From Escallonia rubra (taxonomy: Eukaryota > Streptophyta > Magnoliopsida > Escalloniales > Escalloniaceae): 64,000 bases of DNA. Both the position numbers and the translations under genes were made by a program. The notes beneath the pieces are model-generated. The model was not told the origin of the DNA. It did not search any database and saw nothing but the letters and a program-made list of their open reading frames with translations. Positions 23,566 to 38,300 of the stretch are shown here, piece by piece (position 1 is the first letter of the stretch; each line of letters starts with the position of its first letter). Location of the stretch: NCBI GenBank assembly GCA_033065855.1, contig JAVXUO010002134.1, positions 124,001 through 188,000 of the forward strand. The letters run 5' to 3'.

Positions 23566-24258
23566 TGCAAACTTGGATTACTCAAGTGTGAACTACTTGA
23601 CTGCACTTGCATTAGATGCCATAGTTTCCGATTAAGTTTCCCCAAAAATCAAGGTAATGTACTATCACAGGCTCCGATCCTATACAAAAGAACAGGCAAT
23701 ACAGGGGTTTAATTGGGGAGCCATTCCCATCCTTGAACCATCTCCTATGATTGAACCATTGGATTCCCTTTTTTCATGTTCTACTACATACACAAATTGG
23801 ATAGAATGCTTTAGTTTTCGCTATATTTCTCTCTATGTGCCTTCTGGCGCAGGCACGAAGCGTGGTAGGCCTGTGCCGACTTAAACGCTAATAGCGTGTT
23901 TGGATTAGGTAATTAAACTGTGAATTTTACTTTTATAGAAAATTTGATAATACATCACACCAAATTCCTTTTGGATTATGATGAAATAGATTTACCAAAT
24001 TCTATGAGAGATTTGAAAAGAGGATTTTGTGTACTAAAATTCCCTGTAGAAATAGCTAATCCAGGCAAATACTTTCCACAAACGTAGGGAGAAATTGACT
24101 CTTTTTTGTTTATGTGATCTTAGCTACCTTCTTCAATCTTCTATTGAAAACGGAAAACTCTCCCTCGTTAGTTTCTATCCATACACCATCAACTTATCTA
24201 GGTTCAATCATTCAGATGTAAATCTACATACAAAATACTCACTTCTAAAAAACCGCCA

Positions 24259-24535
24259 CCCCGTACGTTTACCATATTCGTTTTCTGTTTTTAGCAATGA
24301 TGATGAAAAAGATTCTTTTTTTGCGTACTTTTACCATTTTCTGTTTTCGTTTTGGATAAAATTACTCAAATAGTAACAAAAAACTGAAAGTTTTTCACTC
24401 AAACTTAACCCAATATAAGAAAAAATAGCTATTTTTTTTTTTGTGAAAATGATAAAAGTACAGGAACATGTTTTCAAACTGAGTATGAAAATCGTGAAAA
24501 TGAAAACAGAAAATGAATATGGTAAGCGTACGGGG
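24259..24535. mobile_element. hairpin MITE (about 277 bp)
   Basis: Long terminal inverted repeat of about 30 bp. The left arm reads CCCGTACGTTTACCATATTC and the right arm, read inwards, CCCCGTACGCTTACCATATTC; both continue into TTTTCTGTTTT. Subterminal inverted matches continue inside (a GTACTTTTACCATTTTC stretch against GAAAATGATAAAAGTAC). No coding capacity. The target duplication is not clear, so I do not assign a superfamily. Confidence 0.75.
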
Positions 24536-24924
24536 CCTAAATTTGCAATTCCATAAATTTGTAAATTAACAAACTTTAAAATGAATCGATTTTGAAATTC
24601 AAGGTACTTTGAAATTCTTCATTCAAAAGCGTTCTAAATACTAAGCTCGAGTTTGGACTCCCACAACGCTTTTAACTTTTAAATTCCACCTTCTGTGTCC
24701 TCGAGTCTGTAAAGTCAAATTGACTATTGCCAAAACAAAACAAGCTTTGAGATGGTTGTACCATCTGCTTTCAAATGTATACACTACCTCTGTACTAGTC
24801 ATATGCGTCTGTCTAAATAGGAATGGAAACCAAGGCCTGTTAGAAGCCTAGATATGCTCCTGGCCCAGGCCTGAACAAATGGCTCAGCCAGCCCAGATAC
24901 CTCATCCCAAAATCCTGAACTTGA

Positions 24925-25183
24925 TGTAACATAAGGCAATGGGCAATGGGCAATGGGATAACCTTATCCACCCTTGCCAAGTGTAGAGGCCGCCACGTCG
25001 GAAAAAAGTTAGGGATGACAAGGGCCACAATCTCAATTTCCCACCTCTCATCACAATCTCCTCCTCCGATATCTCTATCCAAGTCCCCTCTTCACCTCTC
25101 AAAACACACCCACATAAACACTAACAAGCTCAGAAAGGAAGCTGTTTCCGAGTAGCAAGAGAGAGAGAGAGAAGTGAAAGCAA
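24925..25183 (+). promoter_or_regulatory. PSBX promoter and leader
   Basis: Immediately upstream of the start codon is a cluster of light-gene-like motifs: three tandem GGCAAT(G) units around 24934-24957 (CAAT-type), CTTATC (reverse I-box GATAAG) at about 24963, and a CCACGTCGG ACGT-core motif near 24993. A CT-rich leader follows, then an AG microsatellite just before the ATG. No clear TATA box, as in many nuclear photosynthesis genes. Motif functions are inferred from general knowledge. Confidence 0.5.
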
Positions 25184-25555
25184 ATGGCATCTACCTCTGC
25201 AGTTTCCATGGCTATGCCATTGACATACACAAGCCAGAAGAGGCTGCCAGGCTCTGATGCCTTCTTCAAGCCGCTGCCAGTGAGGCCATCAAAGGCATTG
25301 GCAGCATCGAGGGCCGTCGGGAAGTTTCAAGTCAGCGCTTCGCTCAAGGAGAGGGCTGTCGCGGGGTTGACAGCGGCTACGTCGGCTGCGCTTACCGCTT
25401 CGATGATGGTGCCGGATGTGGCTGAGGCTGCTTCAGGCGTCTCGCCGTCGCTCCAGAACTTCTTGCTCAGCATTGCAGCTGGTGGTACTGTGCTTGTTGC
25501 TATTCTTGGTGCTGTGATCGGAGTTTCCAACTTCGACCCTGTCAAGCGGGGCTGA
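25184..25555 (+). CDS. PSBX: Photosystem II reaction centre protein X (PsbX), chloroplast precursor
   Basis: Single-exon ORF of 123 codons with ATG at 25184. Residues 1 to about 50 form a Ser/Ala/Lys-rich chloroplast transit peptide. Residues about 57-83 form a hydrophobic thylakoid-transfer segment ending in VAEAA, the probable processing site. The mature peptide of about 40 aa starts near [18 protein letters not shown], spans the membrane once and ends in [11 protein letters not shown], the conserved PsbX terminus. PsbX is a 4-kDa single-span subunit near cytochrome b559 and the QB site, with a role in plastoquinone turnover (family knowledge). Length and tail match the plant family closely. 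It converges on the RPA1 gene. Confidence 0.96.
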   Translation: MASTSAVSMAMPLTYTSQKRLPGSDAFFKPLPVRPSKALAASRAVGKFQVSASLKERAVAGLTAATSAALTASMMVPDVAEAASGVSPSLQNFLLSIAAGGTVLVAILGAVIGVSNFDPVKRG

Positions 25556-26541
25556 GAAGCGTTCCGAATCCGCGGTCGCCTTCTTTTTTTTTCTCCCCTG
25601 TATCTGTGTAATGTTTTCCGCACAACGATCTATGTTTGTATGTGTAATTCGTGACTCAATTACTTGTACTTCTACGAGAAACATGTGAAAACTCGAAATT
25701 TCAAATTTTGTTCTCACACAACTTATATACACCTCTATCTCCTTAAAAATCCAACTATTCCCTGCACTGCATAACACTAGTAATAGGACATTGATCTCCC
25801 TACGCAGGAAGCTCATCAAGTGACAATGTACGCTAGATTGAGAAAAAGGATGGTGTATTGCAATGCATAAGAGCTATCAAACTGCCATATCTGAATGGAA
25901 ATATAAACTTCAAATGTCAAGAATATGTAATCACACCTCAGTAAATGATATGTGACCTATAAGAACATAAACACAAAGCATTCAAGCGGTTTCTCTTCGT
26001 GGAAAGTCCGAAATTTTACCTCATAACTAAGGCACTACAGCAGTCACCATATTATTTGCCTTTGAATGATTCGATGCCAACGAGACCATTTTATTCAAAT
26101 CAACCTTCTCCGCAACTGCAATATAATGACCATGTCGTGTGTGCAACTCATGGCTTCATTACTTGTAGGCCTGTGACAAACATATGAAAGATCGAAACAG
26201 AATTTGTTTTCACAACAGATATATACCTTCATACGATTCCCTGCATTACACGAAATTAGTAATTCAGGAAGCATCAAGTCAATGAACTTCCTGCCTTGTG
26301 GTATTGTAGGCTAATGAAATAGAGAATGGATCAATAGTGTAGTTGAACAGTAATCTCAGACAGCTATATCTCCATTGATATGCTAAATTCAGAAGTCGAG
26401 AATTATATGTGACCACACCTCAGCAGAGGGGTGTGTACAAATAATGATCTGCTGACCTATAAGAATTAAAAATCCAACAATGCTCATTTGATGTCTCTTC
26501 ACCGCACGTGTAAATTTTTACCTCTGAATTAAGACACTAAA
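25556..26541. other. convergent spacer between PSBX and RPA1
   Basis: No independent gene. Holds the PSBX 3' UTR and a partial tandem copy of the RPA1 3' end. The block about 25640-26115 parallels about 26145-26620 in landmarks (TTACTTGTA, TCACAC/TCACAACA, TATATACC/ACAC.TC, ATTCCCTGCA, ATCAAGT, GACCTATAAGAA, TTTGCCTTTGAATGA). The second block is the genuine 3' UTR plus final codons of RPA1; the first is a copy. Confidence 0.65.
26035..26115 (-). pseudogene. duplicated fragment of the RPA1 C-terminal coding end
   Basis: On the minus strand GATTTGAATAAAATGG and TCATTCAAAGGCAAA align with the real last codons of RPA1 at 26542-26615 (GATTTGATTAAAAAG and TCATTCAAAGGCAAA). The copy lacks the rest of the gene and its reading frame is degenerate. 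It sits about 500 bp downstream of the RPA1 stop. Confidence 0.6.
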
Positions 26542-29500
26542 TCAGTACTCATTTGTTTTGCCTTTGAATGACTTGACCTCCCGAAACTTTTTAATCAAAT
26601 CAAGCAGATATCTAGTCTCTGCTGCGTAGTTCACTTTGTCTGCCTTGACAACTGTAATCTTCACCCTCTGTTCATCACCATACATTTCCTCTTTGATCTT
26701 GAGCCTAAAGAGAAATTGTTTGAAGAGACAGCCCTTGATAGTTTCCGTAAATCTGGCATCATCATCCTCTTCGTACTTTAACAAGTACAACTCCTTTGCA
26801 GAGCAACCCAAGATCTCTTCGCCAGACTCCTGGAAAGCGGTTACCCATGTCAACCCAGTATGATCTTGAACTTGTACTTGAAGAAGGTACCTGTAATCAC
26901 ACTCCTCAAATTCTTGATTGCACCTGTCGCATTGCCATCTTGAACTTCCCGACTGTGTCACTTTCTTACTGCACTGCCTATCACCAATCATCAATGGACA
27001 AGCCGTGTAACAGAAATTATCAGTCTTGATAAAGGATATGGTTGCCTTCACAGTGACCCAGTCTGGCTTATCTGACCTACCAAGACCTTCGTCTTTAATC
27101 TGAGAGACGGTTTTACGTATCTCATTCTTTGATCCACCCGGCAGAGCATCTCTAGAGATGGATTGGGAGGAAGTATTTCTCCCGACCCGATCAAACCACT
27201 CTCTCAATGCATGGGCCTCGGAAGAGTCGGGATTTATGAAGAGTTGGGTGGAAGAGATAGTCCCTACAGATTTCCCACTGAAATCATTTACTTTTCCGGC
27301 TTTGACAGCTAAAACAGGGGAAATCCCAGAGTCGACTATCTCTTGCAGCTTCTGACCCTCCCTGTTGCAGAACTCTCCCCAAAGTGTTAGTTCGACACTC
27401 AGCCCAGATTGATCCTTCAGATTCAGAACTCTTCTCTGAGTTTCCATGCCATTCTTTCTCATGATCGGGACAGATGGGTTCACAGATATCACGATTCCAA
27501 TAACATCTAATATGGAATTGTTTTCAGCAGACTCAATTTCACTGATAGGCCTAAAGTTGAAATGCTGTCTTGGTATAGAAGGGTCTTCATCAGGACAAAG
27601 GTCCACAGTTGAAGTTGTCTCCAAAAATATCTCCCATTCATTCTTCAGATGGTTGAAGTTCTTCTGGGCAGGTTTTAAGTTACCTTTTGAGATCACGTAT
27701 ACTTTCCCAACTTCAATGGTGTCATAAAACCGGTCAACAACAGCATTGAAGCACGTCACACGAATTTCCCCTCCATCTGAGTCGAGGAGGTCAAAGGAGA
27801 AAACCTTCCCATCTCCTCTGGCATTGTTGTAGCGTCGTAGATCTCCTTTGGCAGTCACTCTTGCCTTGATAGCCCACCGACCCTGATAAGGATTCAAAGC
27901 AGCAATTGGAATGATGCGCGCTGGTGCCTCATTCTTCATGATTGCCCCCTGGTTTCTGTAACTTGGAGGAGGTTGGTATGCAGGTTGAACAGTTGGGCGG
28001 AAGCTCTGAACATTGTTACTCACTTTATGTGCACTCGTATTACTATTGGTAGTCTGCATTGAGTTCCCAGAGACGCCATTAGAAACTGGCTGTTGAGCTA
28101 CCGCATCAGATTCAGCGAACATTTTTGGATTCCCAATTATCTCACAGTCTGGTATTATTGTTTCCATGTTTAGAACAACAATAATCCTGCAAAACAAAAG
28201 CAAGGCGCATATTTACTCCAATGTCAAACTAGGATTGCTACCCAGGGTTCAAACAAATAAATAGCAGTTTCTTTCCTGGCATACGTTGCTGCAAACTGAA
28301 GGACAAATTTTCCAAACAGTGACTTGATCTATATGCATAATAAACAAACAAACTTTACAAAAGATTTAAGAGATAAAGGCAGTTAACCTGTCTTTCTCGT
28401 CTGAATACAACATCTACATATTATTCAAATGCCTACAATTAAGATGAGGTATCTTCTTCTGAAGCCCTCAAAGTATGATGCATAACATGGTTTTGACTTA
28501 CAGATCACTCCGACACAAATTCAGGGAAACAAATCAGAGCATAAATGGCTTATTGTTAGACTAACAGTCAAAACTTTACTATGACGAGTCACAGTTTGTT
28601 TGAAGGGAGGTAAACAAAGATTTTGAAAGATTAGTCAGTAAAACCTTACAATGTGGTCTCAGTTGCATACTTTGAACATGAACACATCCTTTTCATTCTA
28701 TGGACTATACAGCCTGAATCCTAAGAATCTTCTTTGCAAGCAACTCAGAACGTAGTGAAGCGTTACCCCAGAGACGTATTGTAAAGTTGAAGCAGTGAAA
28801 CAAACTCACAGCTAAACTACATCAATCTATAGGTAGCCATTCCTTCAAATACCTCCACAAGTCTGTTGTCCGTCCATTGAATTGTTGAAACTAAATTTGT
28901 TTGAACACTCCTAACACTATAAACACTTATCTAGCTCTCATTAGACTATCAAAATCAGGGGTCATGACTAATAAGGTTAAACCTCTAAGCCAACATCAAA
29001 GTTAATGTGCGCATACACATACACAGCTCGTAAGCCAATATCAGCAATAATGCCACACATATCTCCTAAGCCAATATCGGCAATAATGCAACAAACAAGC
29101 ACAGGTAGCACACACAACACACCCTAAGGCAAATATCAGCAATAATGCAACATATACAAACAGTATGCACATCTCATTAACCAATATCGACAGTAATGCA
29201 ACGTACACACACCTCCAAAGCCAAACTATAAACAATCATTCAGCTTCCACAACAGTATATAAGTCATAACTAAAAAGCTTAGACATCCTAAGCTTATATT
29301 GGGAATAATGCAGTACTAGACACACACAAACACAAGCATGTCTACAAACAAAGATACAGATTCCACAAGACTGTTTAAATCATGACTGAAAGAGCTTGCT
29401 GCAAACTAAATGACTTGTTTTCCAGACAAAGACCTTCCTTCCTTTCTATTGACTATACAAAATCTCATCACAGCCTAACTTCGAAATTTACTCTGCCTCC

Positions 29501-30408
29501 ACCTCAGAACTCGGTGAAGCAGTCCCCTCGGAGACGTACTGTAAAACTGAGACACTGCGAAACAAATTCACAGCTAAAACTGAACTAACAATGCATTTAG
29601 CCCATTCATTTGACAACGACTCTCCTAAGCCAATGCTACTCTCACACAGCCAATATCTATACACCTGTGTTGTAATTGCACATATATTCATATTGCAGAA
29701 CAAATTTGTTTGAACAGCACCTAAGGTCAATCTCTCTCTCTCTCTCACACACGGTGAATATCTATACACTTGTGTTGTAAATATATTCGAATTGCAGAAC
29801 ATAAGTTGGTTTGAACACGCCACCAAAGCCAATATGTATCACACTCACACACACATAAAACACAGTATATATACACTCGTGTCGTGCATGTCTTCAAATT
29901 GACCACCTAGCCTCTCTTTGTCTGTCTTTCACACGCGCAGGCACCCAAGTTCAGCAGGCATTAGTGCAACACAATTGTGCAGGTTGTATTGCTCTATTCA
30001 AATCATGACCTAGTAAGTCTAAACCTCCTAAGCCAATATCAAAAACAAAATCCGCATACACGCGCAAACACAATATGAAAACTATCCACCTCTCAAAAGA
30101 TATATCAATCACGACTTCACTAGCAATAAACACACACAGGAGCTTTACTTGCGGTTCTGGACGGTGCTGCAGATGTAATCGATGAGCTGGACGACGGATC
30201 CCGCGCGGACCTGGCCGGTCTTGACCCGGTCATTGAGCTGAGTCGCGAGCATCGCGTGCTGAGTCAACGCGGCGTCGGACAGCAGGAGGCGGTACCGCTC
30301 CTGGCTGCTGCCGATCAGCTTCACGTCCAGCACCTGCACCAGCGGCTTCGAGTTCACGTCCCCCCCGATAATCGCGGATATGGCGTTCGCCGTCAGATTC
30401 ACCGGCAT
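26542..30408 (-). CDS. RPA1A: Replication protein A 70 kDa DNA-binding subunit (RPA1/RPA70A type)
   Basis: Two coding exons, 30149-30408 and 26542-28186 (minus strand), joined at a split Lys codon to 1905 nt (634 aa), close to plant RPA70A. The start is ATG at 30408 (MPVNLTANAI); the frame continues upstream only to a TTG. Residues 1-110 form the N-terminal OB fold (DBD-F) and about 110-178 a Gln/Asn/Pro linker. DBD-A (about 179-281) opens with IIPIAALNPYQGRWAIKARV, DBD-B spans about 299-406 and DBD-C about 460-620. The C4 zinc ribbon cysteines are near 483, 492, 506 and 509. RPA1 is the large subunit of the single-strand DNA-binding heterotrimer used in replication, recombination and repair; plants have several paralogues. 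The intron is about 1.96 kb and repeat-rich. Confidence 0.95.
28300..29590. repeat. diverged duplication within RPA1 intron 1
   Basis: Landmarks near 28300-28830 recur near 29400-29590. GCAAACTGAAGGACAAATTTTCC recurs as GCAAACTAAATGACTTGTTTTCC (compared in part). GAGACGTATTGTAAAGTTGA recurs as GAGACGTACTGTAAAACTGA. AAACAAACTCACAGCTAAA recurs as AAACAAATTCACAGCTAAA. Both are intronic and non-coding. Confidence 0.6.
28985..29340. repeat. degenerate short tandem repeat in RPA1 intron 1
   Basis: A motif like TAAGCCAATATCAGCAATAA followed by TGC and a CA-rich tail recurs near 28987, 29031, 29067, 29124, 29177 and 29290, at irregular 36-57 bp intervals with one larger gap. More degenerate pieces occur up to about 30050 (AAGCCAATATCAAAAACAAAA). 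Confidence 0.65.
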
Positions 30409-31791
30409 TTTTAGTTTTTCGCCCAAAGAACACCCTACAAAGTAAGAAATCGAAGGGCAAACAGAATATTAGGGCTTTCAAGGGAACTTGTGAATTTTGG
30501 GGGTGTGAACTGGAGGATAAATTGATGCATTTAGGGATTTTGAGGGAAGAGATAAAATGGCGGGGACAGAGACCGACTTAATGATAAACGACACTGGAAT
30601 TGAAAGAAGGCGGTCTCTATTTCCGAACCATTTCCGAACCCCTCTTTCACGCCTTTATTTTGTCGCTAAAAGTGTAACGATAAATCATTTAACGACGAAT
30701 GAGTGTATTGAGAAGCATTACGTGGTGTGGAAGATATTTCCTTAAAAGACGTTGAGGTCATTTAAACCAACAAGTAGGTTCAATGGGAGCTGAAATTACA
30801 TATTTAAAGTTTCACATCACAAACGTCGGAATGTCTATTTTACATTCACGCGCCTTCTATGCAAAAAAAAAATTTGCTGCTATCCGGATTACAGAAAGAT
30901 AATTACAATCTCCTATATAGCGACTATTTAGTAATCGCTAAATACTTTAATGAATTTTCAGTTAAGACTTTTATCGATAACTCTTAATATCACTTTTTTA
31001 ATATTACCAAATAAAAGTCACTAAAAATATTTAACAATAATTAATTGTCGCTAAATAAGAAGTCAAAACTTTTCTGTTTTTTGGCATTATCATTTGTCCC
31101 TTATGCAAAATACCGACAAAATGAGAGTGAAAAGCGTATAAGATATGAAGAAGATATATGTTGTTCTCGATGATGGTCTCTAAAAAGTAGTTATCATACG
31201 GACATATAAATCACCGTTAAAGGTACTTTTCTTCGATCTTGTTTATCAATCCAAATCATTTGAGCCTAACATCATCTATTTGGACATAAACTCAGACCCT
31301 GGTCGCGGTACGAAAACGAAATGTAAGTAGAAGATTTGATAGTCTAGCGGTAAAGGTCTTTCCCATTTTAGCCTAACGATCCTCTACTTGGACATATGAA
31401 CTTGGACCCTCGTCCAGATACGAAAAGATAAAGAAGGGCAAAGGCGTCTCTCTCTTCTTATGCAAGGCCATGTTCAAGCCTAATGGAAGTGAGGATATCT
31501 AAACACCCATTTACAGTGCTTCTCGCAAGGCCATTCTAAGAAGTCTCATTTTGCATAAGAATCAAGCTTAAGAGGAGAGGTTGTTCTGCGTTCTTGCACA
31601 TTGGGCGCTTAATGTACCATATTATAGCACGAAAGTAAAACAAAATCTCGTCTCCTTGATGAGGACGACTAACAATATGTGAGCGAACAGACACAGGTCT
31701 CCTTCAATACACAAAAACTGTCTGAGAAACTAAGACGGCCATTCAAGGAAAATAACATTAGAAGCAGGGTGGCAGCTGCGTCGACAATGCT
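30409..31791. other. spacer between RPA1 (5') and RPS3 (3')
   Basis: Contains the RPA1 leader and promoter (no clear TATA box), a small MITE at about 30914-31058, and otherwise unremarkable AT-rich sequence. Two short related stretches (near 31261 and 31359: GAGCCTAACATC / TAGCCTAACGATCC, each followed by TTGGACATA and CTC.GACCCT.GTC) look like old repeats. No ORF of interest. Confidence 0.5.
30914..31058. mobile_element. small MITE of the GCGACAATTAA family (copy near RPA1)
   Basis: The left end TATATAGCGACTATTTAG and the right end read inwards (TTATTTAGCGACAATTAA) are inverted repeats. The middle contains CCAAATAAAAGTCACTAAAAA, also present in the copy at 61.7 kb as CTAAATAAAAGTCACTAGAAA. 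About 145 bp, non-coding. Confidence 0.65.
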
Positions 31792-34965
<3,174 letters not shown>

Positions 34966-35018
34966 TTTCGCAGATCAGATCACGGGAGTTGCAGGAAGTA
35001 AGATCTCAGGTGGTCTGC

Positions 35019-35040
35019 AAACCCTAATTTCTTAGGGTTT
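35019..35040. promoter_or_regulatory. paired inverted telo-boxes upstream of RPS3
   Basis: AAACCCTAA at 35019-35027 and its exact reverse complement TTAGGGTTT at 35032-35040, separated by 4 nt, about 55-75 bp upstream of the RPS3 start codon. Telo-boxes are common in plant ribosomal-protein and cell-cycle gene promoters. Confidence 0.75.
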
Positions 35041-35157
35041 TGGTTATGTGGAAGCTTTTATATGTAAGAGGTGAAAGATGGAAAATGATCCAACGGACCA
35101 TAATGCAAGTTAGTGTTTCCTTGAACGGTTGACATCGGTTTTCAGTTTAACTGGTTT

Positions 35158-35308
35158 AAGGCCCAATTAGAATGAACTCCATAATGAGCCCAGAGTATAC
35201 AATTTTAGGCCTACCACAGGTGGGCCCAAAATTGGGGCCCATTTAGTTTTTCACAAATAGTCCACAAACCCGAAAAGGGTGGGCCTAATATGTTAATGAA
35301 TAGCCCAT
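35158..35308 (-). promoter_or_regulatory. site II (TGGGCY) cluster upstream of RPS3
   Basis: GGCCCA/TGGGCC-type elements occur at about 35160, 35189 (AGCCCA), 35220 (GTGGGCCCA), 35236 (GGGGCCCA), 35279 (GTGGGCCT) and 35302 (AGCCCA). Site II elements bind TCP-type factors and work with telo-boxes in ribosomal-protein genes. A cluster of six in 150 bp next to the telo-boxes supports this as the RPS3 promoter. Confidence 0.6.
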
Positions 35309-35309
35309 T

Positions 35310-38300
35310 TTTATGAAAATTGTATGCATAAAGGTCCACGGAAAATTTGTGGGACGGGCATCGAGGCCGAGCAATGTTGTATGGTTCAGAATGTTGGGCA
35401 GCTCGGAAACACGATACGTAGCTAGATTAACGTATCAAAGGGGAAGAAAGGCGGAAATTTTAGGGCAGAGTGATTCCACGAAAATCACTTTAAAAGTCTT
35501 TTAACGAGTCACATTCATAGTTAGGCCTTCGTGTTTGGGGTGGTTTGCGTATATGTTAAGTCAAAGGTACCTTAGAACAGAAGTTCCCGCTGTCGTCAAG
35601 TTGGACACGGGTTAAACAGAAACGGTGATTATATTATACGAGAACCCATGTCATTTGGAAATGTAGTTGCCTCATGGAAGTATTAAAGCACCAGACAATT
35701 CGAAAAATAATGAAACTGTGAGGGTACTTTGTACAGAACGTGACGACAAAATATTTAGGTTCTTAATTTTTCTTGGTCCCTCTAGATGTTTGAAGTTCGA
35801 TCTCATTAAACTGCTCACAACTTGACAATGTGACCAAGAACTTCGCATGTAAAGGTCTTTTATGAATCCCAGACGATTTGAAATCAAATACAATGATGTA
35901 AATAATCTAGCTTTACCTCTCTCATCTCTCAATCCCGAAAGCCTCCACAGTGAAGATGATTATTCAAAAGAAATCATATTTCATAAGTTCCTTTAATGAT
36001 AATGCGTATTATACGGTAACCCCTCGATTAATTATATTTTTTTCATTCCTCATTGCAAAGTTCTAAAAATACTGATTGTTTTTTCCTTGCCTTGACTCAT
36101 CAAATGACGCTTATATAACTTGTAATTGCTACTTGGGTTTGATTTGATATTTCTATATACTAAAATCTATCTTAGATTTTTGCAATATATATATATAATC
36201 CAATGAGGAACTAAATTTGCATGCCTAGTTATCCTTGAAACCAGACATTAATAACTTGTTAAGCAACCTAGTCAACTACTAAGAATGTGATGCCTCTTGG
36301 GATTGAATGATTAGTCGTTTTATGGAAGCAATCTTAATGAAGTCATTTTCATATAATAAGATCTTAATACCATGATTTAGCTTGGCATTTAGAGCTCACT
36401 GGTTGTCCTGAAAACTACTCCATCCCTCCAACTATTTGGCTCTTGTTAGATTTGCAGCAATTATGACTCTGGATGGGTACACTTTTGTTGTTTTGGGGCC
36501 TCACAAAAGTCTTAGGGTGAATGATTTGGACCCCTCCTCATTGTACCTGATGCGCACATCTCCTGAAGATTTTTCCATGTCGATCATAGCTCCATGATGC
36601 CAGTCCCTTTTGAGAATTTGGGGGGTTGCCAAAGCCAAAAGAGGAGAAGTACATGGGGGGACATGCTAGAGCCATCATTTGTACAAGTTGTGTGTGAGGA
36701 GGAAGTTGATTACTTAGAAAGGTAGATTACCCATTGAAGTGGGTGTTTTTTTTCTACCTTCACTCATTTAGAATTTTAAACTTTATGTTTACGCAACACA
36801 GAAAATATGCTTACACTCGGAGGAGTTTCTGTGGACAAGTTTGAGGATGCAGGCTTGCTTTAAGAAAGTTTATATGATTCGAACTTAATCTCCGTGTACT
36901 ATGTGTATAAAACGGACTTTCGATTTTGAAGAAAGCGGACGAGGTAGTGACTTGAAGACCACGGGATACGAGCATGACATAGCTCTGATACCATAGTAAA
37001 GCCCGGTACACGACCCAAAAACATGTAAGAAGAAGAGAATACATCAGATATAAGAACCCAACTCAATCCCTATGTACGGTTTTTGTATGGAACTTTAACA
37101 CTACACCAAGAACATTAAGCGCAATAGAAGGTAACATCTTCTCTTTCTCACTTGTTATACAATTAATTGACACCAAGTCATTGTTTGCACAATGCAGTTC
37201 TAATCTTTTGCAATAACAAAAGAAGAAGAAGTCATTGTTTGCCGATCTAAGCATGGCCACTGATAGAGCATAGACAGACAATTCTATCTGGATCCAACTA
37301 TTGATGTACATACCTATGAGATGGATCAATAATTGTATAATATCTGCATAGGTGTATAGCAAACACTTTGTTTTGACATCCAACATACTTGCTGGAACTG
37401 CAAGGAACAAAAGGAAAGGAAGGGGCAACAAAAGCAGATTCCCCCATTTCACATGTTATGTTTTGTAGCATGTTTATTTTGTCTTGGCTCGGATTTAGGG
37501 ACCAACCAGTCTGATTGTTCTAGGCCCTTATGATTAGTGATTACCTTAAGCAAACCAAACTTTTGTTAGGTTAATGCTTGGATTTTGGGTCCCCCATTTG
37601 AGTCAGTGTAATTCAGGCATTTTACTTGGTAATTGTTGGCCAATGTCATGATGTCTATTTCTTATGGTCTCCTTGCAATTTCCAAAGAGTTTCATGAATG
37701 TTTTATACATCATTTCGTCGAGACCAAGACTCTTTTATCTCCTTAAGTTGGCCAACACAAAAAGGGTCTAACATGAAAAAGATTTGTGTAATTAGTTCAA
37801 ACGACGATGGTTTCTTATGATAAAAGAGTAATAGAAAGTCATTATAAAATGGTCCTTTAACTTTTATCTATTAGGGTCATGTGAGTTCAGGGGCGTTATT
37901 TATCAAATATTTCAATGTCGTTCATTATTTTATAGTTCCGTGATCTTTTTCGTTCATTTTTGTCAATTTCGAGGGGGGGAGAGAGAGAGAGAGATGGAAC
38001 GGTGGAAAGGGGGGGAGAGAGAGAGAGACGGGTTATGGTAGCGTGGGGGAACGGGGTTGGTGGTGTGAGGTGAGGATGGATGGATGGGGAGAGGGAGCCG
38101 TATAAAATAGGGTAATGGGTGGTGAGGGACCGTGGATGGAGAGAGGACGGGAGAGACGGCGATGGACTCCCAGTAAGAGTAGCGAACGCGACGAGTTGAC
38201 TCATGATTTTGGTTTTTTTTTTTTTTTAGGACTTAATGTTACTTTACCGTTTTGTCCCTCGTTTTGACCGCTTAATGGTCAAGATTGACAAAATGAACCA

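Larger units (their letters stand above)
23570..25183. other. spacer between MSL copy D and PSBX
   Basis: No gene. It contains AT-rich sequence from about 23890 to 24650 with transposon-like ends (GCGTGTTTGGATTAGG near 23894) and a nested hairpin MITE at 24259-24535. The final 260 bp are the PSBX promoter and leader. Confidence 0.6.

Noticed and set aside
31320..31420. tRNA-like phrase GATAGTCTAGCGGTAAAGG
   Set aside because: A-box-like only; no B box or cloverleaf follows.
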